A stretch of 45,850 bases of DNA from an uncultured bacterium (GTDB lineage Bacteria; Verrucomicrobiota; Kiritimatiellia; CAIVKH01), in the NCBI GenBank assembly GCA_903906425.1, contig CAIVKH010000007.1, positions 1 to 45,850 on the forward strand, given 5' to 3'. A program made the position numbers and the translations under genes. The notes beneath the pieces were generated by a model. That model had not been told where the DNA came from and did not search any database. It saw nothing but the letters and a program-made list of their open reading frames with translations. Shown piece by piece: positions 26,974 to 38,519 of this stretch (its first letter is position 1; each line of letters opens with the position of its first letter).

Positions 26974-29268
26974 TCACAACAGAAGTTCCAGCAGATTGCT
27001 GAAACTGTCCGTCCATTCGACTTCATTTCCCTTGCACTTCGCCTTGTCCGCGCGGCTCGCGAACGGCTCGCGGCGCGCGAGCGAGTGATCCGCCGTCAGC
27101 AACACCCACCGGCATCGCAGCGCGCGCTCATCGTCCGAATCGCTCCAGACGACAATCATGTCGAGGCCGAAGCGCCGCGCGTGCGCCCGCACCACCGGCA
27201 GCAGATCAATGAAACGGTTCGCCGCATTGATCGCGATGATCCCGTCGGGCGTCCGCAAATGGCGGAGATAAAGTTCGAACGCCTCGTGCGTGAGCAGATG
27301 GACGGGAATCGCGTCGCTGCTGAAGGCGTCGAGCGCGAGCACATCAAAATTCTCCGAACCGCCCGACGCGAGATCGCGTTCGAGTTGAAGCCGGCCGTCG
27401 CCCAGCGCGATCTGAATTTTCCCCGGCGCATCGCGGAGAAAAGTGAAATACGGATTCGCGCCCCGCGAAAGATCCGCGACCGCCGGATTGATTTCATAAA
27501 ACCGGACCATGTCATTCGACCGGCAATACGCCGCAATCGTTCCCGCGCCGAGACCGACCACGCCGATGCGCAAACCTTCCGGCGCGGCCCGGCGCGGATG
27601 ATTCAGCAGTGCCAGACCAAAGCCGCTGTCCTCGACGTAATACGCCGTCGGCTTGCGCGCGTCCTCCGCCTTCTTGAACTGAACCCCGTGCAGGATGTTC
27701 CCGTTGATGAGCGCGCGCACGGGCCGGTTTGTGTCGCTGGCAAACGGAAACTCGCTAACGCGGAGCAGGCCGAAAAAATTCCGCGAGGCGAAGAGCGCGT
27801 GTTCGCCGTAACTGGAAATGTGGAAGATCAGCGTCATCTCGACGGCGGCGAATGAGAGCGCAAATGCCGCGTGCGACCAGCGCCGGTTCTGCGCGGAAAA
27901 CGGGGACGATTCGGATCGCCGTGAAATCAGCCACAGCAGCAAGAGTCCGACGATCCCGGCGGCGCTGTAGAAAAACAGAGCCGCAAATTTCCCGGCGATT
28001 GCCCGCGCGCCGGGAATCATCACTGGCGCGAGCAGCCACGCGAACGCGCATGTTCCGCAGATAATGAACGCGGCAGTGGCCACGCGCGAGCCGGCGTGCA
28101 GCGCGGATTTCCTGTCGCGGAGAAGCACGACCAACAGCAGAACCCAGCAGAGCATCACGCCTGCGTGAAATTCCCAGAAACCGCGAAAGATCACCGGCGC
28201 AATTAGCCCAACAAAGATTCCGCCGGTCGCGCCTCCTATGGAGATCAGCAGATAGAATCCCGTGAGTTGTTCCGGCGCGGGTTTCAACCGGGCAAGTTCG
28301 CCGTGGCAAAACGTACAGGCGCTCAGCAGCAGGACCGAGTAGATGATGATTTGCGCCGGCAAATGGATCAGCAGCGACGCCAGCAGCGCGATGCACGCAC
28401 AGAAAGACGAGACCATGAACAGGCTTGCGAACACCGGCCGCGAATAGATCCGCAGGCTGCTGAAGCCGATCATGAACGAAGTCAGATACAGCGCCAGCGG
28501 CACGACCCACAGCAGCGGAACCACCGCCACCTCCTCGCAGAGATGATTCGTCACCGCGAGCAGGAGAACCGAGCCGCAAAACGAAAGCAGCAGCCACAGG
28601 ATCTTTTGCCCCGCGGTCGCGCTGGCGGCGGGAACAGGATCGGATTCGACGCACGCGATGACGGCTTGCGCGCTGCGGGCCCGAAGCGCGCACGCGATGC
28701 AGATGGCCGCATAAACGAGGAACAGCGCGGCGACCATGAACGCTTGACTTCGCAGCGTCATTGTCCGCTCGACGACGACCGGATAGGCGAGCAATCCGGT
28801 GAGCGAACCGAGATTCGACAGCACATAAAGTTTGTATGGCGACACGCCGGGCCGCGCCCGTGTGAACCATTTTTGAAGCAGCGGATTCGTCGTCGCGAGC
28901 ACGAAGTACGGCAGCCCCACACCAACCAGCAGCATCAGCAAAAGGTATCGCCGCGGCTCATCGGGCGGAAAAATTTTCCACGCCGCGCCGGGCAGCATCG
29001 GCGCGCCCCACCGCTGCCACTGGATGCAAAACATGACGATGGCCGCCGCAAGCAACATCATGTGGATGCCGGTTTGCCGCGCCGGCTTTGCGCGCCGCGT
29101 CAGCCCGTGCGCGTAGGCGTAGCCGCCGACCAGCAGCGTCTGGAAAAAAAGCATGCACGTCGTCCACACCGCCGGCGACGAGCCGTACCAGGGGAGAATG
29201 TGCTTGGCGATCAGCGGTTGAAGGTGGAACAGCAGGAACGCGCCGAGAAAAATTCCAGCCTCAAACAT
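26974..29268 (-). CDS. polytopic membrane protein fused to a spermidine-synthase-like domain
   Basis: 764 residues in two halves. Residues 1 to about 480 carry a dozen or so hydrophobic segments, with a helix at the very N-terminus (FEAGIFLGAFLLFHLQPLIAKHILP). The last roughly 250 residues form a class I SAM-dependent fold of the spermidine-synthase type: motif I GVVGLGAGT (572-577 region), acidic Glu592, GDGRLQLERD, and DAFSSDAIPVHLLT at about 647-660. Such fused MFS/spermidine-synthase-like proteins are widespread, but their substrate is not established, and aminopropyltransferase activity cannot be assumed. AGGGAGAG precedes the ATG. Confidence 0.87.
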   Translation of the reverse strand: MFEAGIFLGAFLLFHLQPLIAKHILPWYGSSPAVWTTCMLFFQTLLVGGYAYAHGLTRRAKPARQTGIHMMLLAAAIVMFCIQWQRWGAPMLPGAAWKIFPPDEPRRYLLLMLLVGVGLPYFVLATTNPLLQKWFTRARPGVSPYKLYVLSNLGSLTGLLAYPVVVERTMTLRSQAFMVAALFLVYAAICIACALRARSAQAVIACVESDPVPAASATAGQKILWLLLSFCGSVLLLAVTNHLCEEVAVVPLLWVVPLALYLTSFMIGFSSLRIYSRPVFASLFMVSSFCACIALLASLLIHLPAQIIIYSVLLLSACTFCHGELARLKPAPEQLTGFYLLISIGGATGGIFVGLIAPVIFRGFWEFHAGVMLCWVLLLVVLLRDRKSALHAGSRVATAAFIICGTCAFAWLLAPVMIPGARAIAGKFAALFFYSAAGIVGLLLLWLISRRSESSPFSAQNRRWSHAAFALSFAAVEMTLIFHISSYGEHALFASRNFFGLLRVSEFPFASDTNRPVRALINGNILHGVQFKKAEDARKPTAYYVEDSGFGLALLNHPRRAAPEGLRIGVVGLGAGTIAAYCRSNDMVRFYEINPAVADLSRGANPYFTFLRDAPGKIQIALGDGRLQLERDLASGGSENFDVLALDAFSSDAIPVHLLTHEAFELYLRHLRTPDGIIAINAANRFIDLLPVVRAHARRFGLDMIVVWSDSDDERALRCRWVLLTADHSLARREPFASRADKAKCKGNEVEWTDSFSNLLELLL

Positions 29269-29331
29269 GATTTATTTTTCTCTCCCTGCCATTGCCGCCG
29301 CAGTCTCGACATTCCCCGCCCGGCTGTGAAG

Positions 29332-29369
29332 GCAAAAAAAGAAAACACCTTCCGCGCGGCGGAAGGTGT
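29332..29369 (-). terminator. intrinsic terminator of rpoZ
   Basis: A perfect 11-bp stem, ACACCTTCCGC (29345-29355) and GCGGAAGGTGT (29359-29369) with a 3-nt loop, is followed on the - strand by TTTTCTTTTTTT. This is a textbook Rho-independent terminator 22 nt after the rpoZ stop. It shows that this genome uses classical terminators as well as the palindrome clusters. Confidence 0.9.
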
Positions 29370-29391
29370 CGTCAGTTCGAAAATCGAAAAA

Positions 29392-29637
29392 TTACAGCGC
29401 CAGAATATTGTCGCGCTGCACCGGCGACGGCGGCGCGGTGAACGACATCTCGGCGATGAGCTTGCCCTCGGCGATTTCCTTCAGCGCGATGTCAATCGCC
29501 TGCTGCTTCGGGCTGTCCGGCTTGACCAGCGGGCGCTGGCCGCTGTTGAGCTGCTTCACACGGCGCGAAACCATGTTGATGAGCAGCGGCACGTTGTTGA
29601 TGCGCTCTTTCGCCTTGTCCAAATATGCGATATCCAT
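29392..29637 (-). CDS. rpoZ: RNA polymerase omega subunit
   Basis: An 81-residue protein with the omega signature NMVSRRVKQLNSGQRPLV, followed by a helix ending AIDIALKEIAEGKL. Omega helps fold and assemble the beta' subunit. GAGGGA sits before the ATG. It lies downstream of groL on the same strand, separated by a palindrome pair, and ends in its own intrinsic terminator. Confidence 0.9.
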   Translation of the reverse strand: MDIAYLDKAKERINNVPLLINMVSRRVKQLNSGQRPLVKPDSPKQQAIDIALKEIAEGKLIAEMSFTAPPSPVQRDNILAL

Positions 29638-29785
29638 GTCTGTCCCTCTGCCTTTTCCCGGCTAAAAAATTGGGGCGTGAAACTACGCGCCACCCTCTGC
29701 AATGTCAACGTTCGAGACGGCGAAGCGCGCCGCACGCCACGTTCAAAAAAGGAAGACGGCGCGTTCCCGCGCCGTCTTCGAAGTT

Positions 29786-29832
29786 TTCCAACCATTGGAA
29801 ATTTGCCTCGCGACAGTTTCCAATGATTGGAA
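29786..29832. repeat. 32-bp-phased palindrome pair 7
   Basis: TTCCAACCATTGGAA (one variant base) at 29786-29800 and TTCCAATGATTGGAA at 29818-29832, start-to-start 32 bp, spacer ATTTGCCTCGCGACAGT. On the - strand it begins 10 nt after the groL stop. Confidence 0.95.
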
Positions 29833-29842
29833 GTTTGCGGAA

Positions 29843-31480
<1,638 letters not shown>

Positions 31481-31493
31481 TTATTTGAATGGC

Positions 31494-31784
31494 TTAGCCG
31501 GTGATGACGCCGAGGATGTCTTCCTCGCGCATGATCTGGTAATCGTGACCGTCGTACTTGACTTCGGTTCCGCCGTACTTCGGCATCAGAACCTTGTCGC
31601 CGACCTTCACGTTAAAGGCAATTTTGTTGCCCTTGTCGTCAATTTTGCCCGTGCCGACGGCAATGACTTTGCCTTCGGTCGGTTTTTCTTTTGCTGAGTC
31701 CGGGATAATAATCCCGCCCTTTTTGATCTCGCCTTCCTTGACAGGCTCGACGAGAACGCGATCACCCAATGGTTGTATCTTCAT
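31494..31784 (-). CDS. groS: GroES co-chaperonin
   Basis: A 96-residue co-chaperonin: [16 protein letters not shown], the mobile loop [15 protein letters not shown], and the C-terminal [22 protein letters not shown] strong purine-rich stretch with GGAG and AAGGAAGAG lies before the ATG. The 108-nt upstream gap holds no CIRCE element and no clear heat-shock sigma promoter. Confidence 0.97.
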   Translation of the reverse strand: MKIQPLGDRVLVEPVKEGEIKKGGIIIPDSAKEKPTEGKVIAVGTGKIDDKGNKIAFNVKVGDKVLMPKYGGTEVKYDGHDYQIMREEDILGVITG

Positions 31785-31892
31785 CTCTTCCTTTTCTCCG
31801 TTTCTTTTTTCTTACATGCTGGCCCGGTCACCGGCACCCGCCGAACCGGACTCAACTAAACTTTCTCAAATCAAAATCTGATGCCCATCGCC

Positions 31893-32555
31893 CTATTTCT
31901 TGGCCGGTTCCACCAGGCCAAAAACCAGATCATCATGCGTCGTTTCAATCATCAGTTCCGCCAGCTTGGCGACCGAGGCGTCCAGATCAAGCTTCTTGCC
32001 GGCCTTCATGACCACCCATTGTTTCCCATTGACGACGGCTGCAAGCCGGTAGCGCTCGCGTATTGTACAACCCTTCACGATGTTCATCACCTCCGCCACG
32101 CCGAGACGCGGCTTCGGCGGCTCGACAGGACGGGGCGACGCCTCGCGAGGCGGTTTCGGCTCGCGCTCCGGGGCGGGCTGTTGCACCGGTGCCAGCTTTT
32201 TCATCGGCAGCGTCGGGGGAACCTTGGGACGCAGCCCGCCTTCCGGCGGGACTTCGGCCTTCGGAAAATTTTCGTAGCCCTTCCATCCGCGTTCGATGGC
32301 CTTGGCCAGGCAGTCCTGATAATGCGGCATCTCATTCGGCTGCCTGAAAAGCTCCTTCGCCTCGATCGTCGTACGGCCGAGTTCCTTTGATGCCATGACC
32401 CTGTTGGCTCCATCCAGAACAAGCCACTGGTCGTCCACCTTCAAAATCTTGATGGGTGCCGTCCCGTTGACTTCAAGAAGCTCCTTCTGCATCGCGATCT
32501 TCCCCGTGATCGCGCATAACTCGTAAGGATACAATTCGGCAATGTTGACAGTCAT
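31893..32555 (-). CDS. ParB/sulfiredoxin-like domain protein of unknown role
   Basis: A 220-residue protein. The N-terminal 75 residues resemble a ParB-like nuclease/sulfiredoxin fold (IKILKVDDQWLVLDGANRVMASKELG, with the DG-x-x-R-x-x-A-x-x-x-LG pattern). A Pro/Lys/Glu-rich linker follows (about 105-150), then a C-terminal segment (LGVAEVMNIVKGCTIRERYRLAAVV) I do not recognise. There is no helix-turn-helix, so chromosome partitioning is unlikely. The gene lies at the border between the groSL operon and the repeat-rich accessory stretch, on the groSL strand 108 nt upstream. Confidence 0.65.
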   Translation of the reverse strand: MTVNIAELYPYELCAITGKIAMQKELLEVNGTAPIKILKVDDQWLVLDGANRVMASKELGRTTIEAKELFRQPNEMPHYQDCLAKAIERGWKGYENFPKAEVPPEGGLRPKVPPTLPMKKLAPVQQPAPEREPKPPREASPRPVEPPKPRLGVAEVMNIVKGCTIRERYRLAAVVNGKQWVVMKAGKKLDLDASVAKLAELMIETTHDDLVFGLVEPAKK

Positions 32556-32643
32556 TTATTCAACCTGCCTTTTGCGAGCATGCTCTGAAACATGATTGCG
32601 AAGCCCAAAAAAATGCCCGTTTGTTCCGCCACGGTCGTACACA

Positions 32644-32914
32644 GACCCCGCGAAACTGACCTCAGGCCTCCCGAAACTGACCTCAAACCCGGCAAGTTTG
32701 ATCTCAGATTCTGCATATGCGGACGGACTTCCCAAGTTTGACCACAAACTTCGCGCACCTGCACTCAGACCCGACAGCCTTGACAACAGACCCCGGCGAG
32801 CTGCGGTCAAACTTCCGGCCCCTGACCGCAGACCTGACGAGCCTGACCACAGACTTCGCGCGTCTGAGTGCAACCCTGACGAAACTGACTGCAAACCCGG
32901 CAACTTTGACCTCA
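32644..32914. repeat. 13-unit array of a degenerate 21-bp repeat
   Basis: Thirteen tandem units, twelve of 21 bp and one of 19 bp (32707-32725), with the + strand pattern RAC-YYS-x-x-YTG-ACC-WCA; examples are GACTTCCCAAGTTTGACCAC (A) at 32726 and AACCCGGCAACTTTGACCTC (A) at 32894. In the + direction units read as heptads such as DFPSLTT, NFAHLHS, DLTSLTT and DFARLSA, but the 19-bp unit breaks the frame. The - strand also stays open. No start site supports a gene on either strand, so it is annotated as a repeat, possibly a decayed heptad-repeat gene. Confidence 0.85.
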
Positions 32915-33030
32915 TATTTTCAATTCCAAGACCTTAATTCCGCAGACTTGAGCACAATAATTTACGCATCAACAGCAAGTTGCGCCAGATTTCGCAAAAC
33001 CGGTCAAAAAACAGCCCCAAGCCCGAAAAA

Positions 33031-33114
33031 TCAGGCCGAAGGCCTGACCCATAGTAGCCGTGGGCAGCGCCCACGGAAACGTCATCCGAAAAAATATCGT
33101 CGCCCTGAAAGGGC
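33031..33114. repeat. REP hairpins downstream of the RAYT gene
   Basis: Three palindromes in a row: TCAGGCC-GAA-GGCCTGA (33031-33047); a REP unit CCATAGTAGCCGTGGGC... at 33049-33078 with stem CCGTGGGC/GCCCACGG; and GCCCT-GAA-AGGGC (33102-33114). The same units recur at 33.6-34.0 kb on the other side of the transposase gene. They lie just beyond the 3' end of that gene (stop at 33125). Confidence 0.88.
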
Positions 33115-33124
33115 AATCCATCGT

Positions 33125-33577
33125 TCAATCCCAAACATACCGCTCGTCGAATTGAACCCCATTTTTCTCCAACAATCTTCGGAACTCTTCCTGAAACGTC
33201 ACCGTCTTGTGATGCTCTTCCTGATTCAGAATGTATTCCCTCACCGCGTCGCAATGCGACGGACTCACGCTGAAAAGACCGTAGCCATCCTGCCAGTGAA
33301 ACCCCGCGAGCTTCGGATCGAGCGTCTTCACAAATTTCGACGAATCCTTCTTCAGCGTTTCCATCACGTCCATCGGCGCGTGCTTCTTGGTCAGATTGCA
33401 CAACACATGCACATGATCCGACACCCCCCCGACTGTGATCGAATGACACTCCAGATTTTGCAGGATCGTTGACATGTAGGCCCACACCCGCTCGCGAACC
33501 GTCGACCCCAACCACGTTTCCCGTTTCTTCGTCGAGAAGACAATATGAACCGACAGCATGTGCAACGATTGCGGCAT
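33125..33577 (-). CDS. REP-associated tyrosine transposase (RAYT, IS200-like)
   Basis: 150 residues from the ATG at 33577, which has GGAGG 6 nt upstream; the frame is open farther upstream but that part reads through REP hairpins. The protein is a Y1-type HUH transposase: N-terminal LHMLSVHIVFSTKKR, the metal-binding HUH motif GVSDHVHVLCNL, and a C-terminal helix with DGYGLFSVSPSHCDAVREYILNQEEHH. A tyrosine for DNA cleavage is available around YI in that helix. RAYTs are single-copy domesticated relatives of IS200/IS605 transposases that act on the REP hairpins around them. REP units lie on both sides here, so this is a complete RAYT/REP unit. Confidence 0.92.
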   Translation of the reverse strand: MPQSLHMLSVHIVFSTKKRETWLGSTVRERVWAYMSTILQNLECHSITVGGVSDHVHVLCNLTKKHAPMDVMETLKKDSSKFVKTLDPKLAGFHWQDGYGLFSVSPSHCDAVREYILNQEEHHKTVTFQEEFRRLLEKNGVQFDERYVWD

Positions 33578-33623
33578 GATTCGCCTCCATTTCGCCCGGC
33601 AGAGATAATTGGATTGTGTAATC

Positions 33624-33986
33624 GCCCCGAAGGGGCATTCCATAGTAGCCGGGGGCATCGCCCACGGAACCCAACCCAGAAAAATCAATTCCGCCCCGAA
33701 GGGGCGTTCCATAGTAGCCGGGGGCAACGCCCCCGGAAAATGCACGCGAGAAAATGTTTTCGCCCTGAAAGGGCAATCCAAACCATCGCGCCACGTCTTG
33801 GGATGCCCTTTCAGGGCGAATCGAAAATGGGGATGATGATGTGTGTTCGTCATCCATTCCGTGGGCGTTGCCCACGGCTACTATGGCGTGCCCTTTCAGG
33901 GCGCGCGCAGAAAGAGAAGATGATTGGACACGGCAACCATTCCGTGGGCGTTGCCCACGGCTACTATGGTTCAGGGCTTCGCCCTG
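33624..33986. repeat. REP hairpin cluster upstream of the RAYT gene
   Basis: Four long REP units: CCATAGTAGCCGGGGGC... at 33640-33667 and 33709-33738, and the inverted form ...GCCCACGGCTACTATGG at 33857-33886 and 33940-33969. Each is accompanied by a short hairpin: GCCCCGAAGGGGC (33624-33636), CGCCCCGAAGGGGCG (33692-33706), GCCCTGAAAGGGC (33762-33774) or inverse (33805-33817, 33890-33902), and CAGGGCTTCGCCCTG (33972-33986). Two units face one way and two the other, as in BIME-type clusters. No gene is apparent in 33578-34009. Confidence 0.92.
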
Positions 33987-34009
33987 TTTATCTGTCGTCC
34001 TGTTTCGCA

Positions 34010-34171
34010 TCACTTGTTTGCCGCCAATTTTCCCGAAGAACTCGCCTTGATCAGAAGGCTGCGGTCGCGGAGCTTTTCCAGAATCGCAAGCTTCTCCGAC
34101 ACGTCCAGCTCTGTGAGCTGCTTTCGCATCGCGCGCTTGCTTTCCAAAATCTGTCGCATCCACTCGCTCAT
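34010..34171 (-). CDS. short conserved-looking protein, 53 aa
   Basis: Starts MSEWMRQILESKRAMRKQL and continues with SEKLAILEKLRDRSLLI. It is helical, charged and without a membrane segment. The pattern SEKL-LLEKLRDRSL resembles short proteins I have seen in accessory regions of environmental bacteria, but I cannot name a family. A GTG 7 codons upstream is an alternative start. Its stop overlaps a stretch (33978-34021) that is repeated at 35116-35160. It may be one partner of a lost gene pair (inference). Confidence 0.5.
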   Translation of the reverse strand: MSEWMRQILESKRAMRKQLTELDVSEKLAILEKLRDRSLLIKASSSGKLAANK

Positions 34172-34189
34172 TTCTGATTTCCGACTCTT

Positions 34190-34480
34190 CACCCCAACGG
34201 GGTGGCCAGCCTACAGCCCAGGGTTGTCGCGTCCTCGCGACTACCCTGGGAAAAAGTATCAAAAACATCACCAACCCCAACGGGGTTGCAGCCCGGCGAC
34301 ACGGCTTCAATCCCTTCAGGATTGAATGAAAAAGAAGAAAGATTTTGGGACGCGACGTTTTCCCAGGGTAGGCTCGAAGACTCGCCAACCCTGGGCTGGA
34401 GGCTTCCTACCCCGTTGGGGTTCGAAAGCATGGAGTGATGGCGTCCCGCCATCACACGACGGCGGGACGCCGTCGCTCCA
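34190..34480. repeat. second family of hairpin repeats
   Basis: A series of strong inverted repeats unlike the RAYT-linked REPs: a 34-nt hairpin CCCAGGGT...ACCCTGGG (34217-34250), CAACCCC-AAC-GGGGTTG (34272-34288), TTCAATCC-CTTCA-GGATTGAA (34306-34326), a second CCCAGGGT/ACCCTGGG pair (34362-34395), ACCCC-GTT-GGGGT (34409-34421), and a 50-nt structure at 34431-34480 built on GGCGTCCCGCC/GGCGGGACGCC. No transposase for this family is in the window. No gene is supported here. Confidence 0.85.
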
Positions 34481-34555
34481 TACGTCCGCGCGCCCGCGAC
34501 GCTCCAAAAAGCGTCTGCTTGCTCCGCCAGCGTTGTCCGAATGTCCTGCGGACCT

Positions 34556-34891
34556 GTCGTCATATGCAACGAAGTTGTTGCTTCACGTGACGGAACTGTT
34601 GCCGCAGGCGTTTTGGCTGTCGCTTCATGCAGTGAAGTTGTTGCCGAAAGCGTTTTAGCTGTCGCTTTATGCAGTGAAGTTGTTGTCTGAAATAATATGG
34701 CCGTCGCTTTGCGTGGTGAATCTGTTGCAATAAATGATGCGGCTGTTACTTCGCGCGACAAAGCTGTATCTTCATCGCGTAAAGCTCTAGCCAGAAATGT
34801 TTCGGCTGTCACTTCACGCCGCGTAGCTGTTACCAGAAATGTTTTGGTGATAGCTTCGTTTGACCAAGCGGTAGCTGGAAATGATGAAACG
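34556..34891. repeat. 16-unit array of a second 21-bp repeat
   Basis: Sixteen tandem 21-bp units, with a partial 42-bp higher-order pattern alternating GTCGCTTCATGCAGTGAAGT (T) (34619) and GTTGCCGAAAGCGTTTTAGC (T) (34640). The sequence differs from the array at 32.6-32.9 kb, but the period is the same. A TGA interrupts the + frame; on the - strand the array reads as Thr/Ala-rich heptads (TTSLHEA, TAKTPAA). The next roughly 100 nt (34910 on) keep a 21-nt rhythm around GGTCGTTTCA. The long - strand frame across 34189-35262 runs straight into the hairpin repeats and is not accepted as a gene. I see nothing else in 34892-35239 beyond the copy of 33978-34021 at 35116-35160. Confidence 0.82.
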
Positions 34892-35239
34892 GGCGCATCG
34901 GAAAGCAGATTTGGTCGTTTCAGGCGTTGTAACGGTCGTTTCACAGGTCGAAGAGGATCGTTTAAGCCGGCAAGATGTGCGTATTTTCGCTGGAATGGGT
35001 TCCTAATTGTGGCCGGACAGGGTTCCATCTGGCCAACGATGCGGTCCTTTCCGTGGGCGGACAGACCCGCACGGTTGCCCTGACAAGGCACTGTGGACGC
35101 TTCCCGCATGACGGATTCGCCCTGTTCTATTGTCCTGTTTCGCATCTCTTGCTTGTTTCGCAATTCTTCTTCTTCCGCTTTTTCGTCCGCGCTCCGGCTC
35201 CGGGCCGGCTCGCTTCCCGCATGGGCCACCAAATTCAAA

Positions 35240-36322
35240 TCACTTTCGTTTCCAGTAAACACCTTTTGATTCTGGTGTGCCGATAAACCAAAAGGAATGA
35301 TTCATCCAGCTTGCATATTTTCTGATGGCGGCAAGCGCCTGGTAGAGGGCGTTGCCCAAGTTATACTCATCTGAGTTTATCTTAACGATCTTTGCGCCAA
35401 AAATGTTGGTCGCCTCGCTTTTGTCTATAACAAATCCGTGATCTTTATATTTATAGACAAGTTCTGTCGCAGTCTTCTCGGCTGGATGCATCAAATTTGC
35501 TTGGTGAAGGTTTAATAGAATTTCAGCATACTGCATCGCCGATTCTGCGACACGTTCATAGTAGCCTATCTCAACCGGCTTGATTGAATAACTCAAGTAT
35601 TTTGCGAACATGTCCGCAGCTTCCGGGTGTGTCTTAACAAGCTCCGCAAGATGTTCGACTGTGCTTTTAAGACCCAAGGCGGGCATCTCGTTAATCTGCG
35701 GGTCTATTGGTCCTAGTTCGCTGAAGCTTCCCATGTGAATCTCATCTGCTGCGCAACAGAGAAGCGTTGCCGCAGATTTCGCTTCGCGAGGAACGGCTAC
35801 AACAAACTTATCTTTACAATGTTCACGACAGAGTTTCCCAATCAAATAGGCGGATTCGATGGATCCGCCCGAGGAATAAATCATCAATAAAATTGGCTTC
35901 CTTGTCTTAAAGCCTTGTATCGCCGAATAGACATTGTCAGCGTCTGTCTTCATCATTCTGGTTTCGTCGTGAATGATTAGAATATTGTATTGAGAGGATA
36001 TTGGATGCGCGTCCATTATCTCCTGCATATACTTTCGGGCAATCTCATCTCTCTCTATGTGCTTCTCCAGTGTACCATTCGGTCCTAGTGACTCACTAAT
36101 TACTCGAAGCAAATCTGCTTGAGTTGTGGGAACGACGACGGGCGGCGGAGCAGTTATGCCTTGAGCTGCAACTTCGGCTATCGATGGAGCTTGAATTGTC
36201 GACAAATCTAACCCAGTAGGCGGTGCTGGCGCAAAAGGTGGCGAGGGAGCAGCGGCTGGCTGCACTGGCGGCTTCGAATCCGTGGTATCAGACGGAATTT
36301 CTTTCGCTTTCTTTCTGCTCAT
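35240..36322 (-). CDS. ClpP/SDH-type serine protease-like protein
   Basis: 360 residues: a Pro/Ala-rich N-terminal 70, then a ClpP-crotonase-fold domain like the serine dehydrogenase proteinase (SDH/SppA) family. Seen: ILLMIYSSGGSIESAYLIGKL, VPREAKSAATLLCCAADEIHMG with the likely nucleophile Ser183, and the family hallmark ELGPIDPQI. The C-terminal half (YERVAESAMQYAEILLN onward) is helical. There is no signal peptide or membrane helix, so it is probably cytoplasmic; the target is unknown. GGAGG precedes the start. The gene is visibly richer in AT codons than its neighbours (for example the stretch around 35430-35460), which points to recent acquisition. It is bounded by repeats on one side and a palindrome pair on the other. 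Confidence 0.8.
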   Translation of the reverse strand: MSRKKAKEIPSDTTDSKPPVQPAAAPSPPFAPAPPTGLDLSTIQAPSIAEVAAQGITAPPPVVVPTTQADLLRVISESLGPNGTLEKHIERDEIARKYMQEIMDAHPISSQYNILIIHDETRMMKTDADNVYSAIQGFKTRKPILLMIYSSGGSIESAYLIGKLCREHCKDKFVVAVPREAKSAATLLCCAADEIHMGSFSELGPIDPQINEMPALGLKSTVEHLAELVKTHPEAADMFAKYLSYSIKPVEIGYYERVAESAMQYAEILLNLHQANLMHPAEKTATELVYKYKDHGFVIDKSEATNIFGAKIVKINSDEYNLGNALYQALAAIRKYASWMNHSFWFIGTPESKGVYWKRK

Positions 36323-36351
36323 TTCATTTTCCTCCAGTTCACCATGATATT

Positions 36352-36398
36352 CTCCAATGATTGGAAACTTGGCTTGGGCTAAGTTCCAATCATTGGAA
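36352..36398. repeat. 32-bp-phased palindrome pair 8
   Basis: CTCCAATGATTGGAA (one mismatch) at 36352-36366 and TTCCAATCATTGGAA at 36384-36398, start-to-start 32 bp, spacer ACTTGGCTTGGGCTAAG. On the - strand it begins 8 nt after the dnaK stop. Confidence 0.94.
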
Positions 36399-36406
36399 GT
36401 TGCGAC

Positions 36407-38356
<1,950 letters not shown>

Positions 38357-38519
38357 CGTAGTTCTCCAGAAAGAATTTTGTTTCGCCTTCAGTTAGCAAT
38401 GGCTGTGCCAAGCGGGATGGACGAAGTGGACGTGATGGATGCAACCGGTCTTATTTGTGAAAGTTGTGAAAGCTTTCTATTTTAATCTGTGACGCGGCAA
38501 AGAGCATATATGCGCCACA

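Noticed and set aside
29786..29832. Palindrome pairs as classical intrinsic terminators
   Set aside because: The stems are short with only two G-C pairs per arm, and no U-run follows on either strand; rpoZ nearby shows what a real intrinsic terminator looks like here.
31785..31892. CIRCE or heat-shock promoter upstream of groS
   Set aside because: No TTAGCACTC-N9-GAGTGCTAA-like repeat and no convincing sigma-32-type boxes could be found.
32934..34388. 484-codon frame on the - strand across the RAYT cluster
   Set aside because: It is in another frame from the transposase and is made of translated REP hairpins.
34189..35262. 357-codon frame on the - strand
   Set aside because: It spans the 21-bp array and the hairpin repeats, has no family match, and ends inside repeats.
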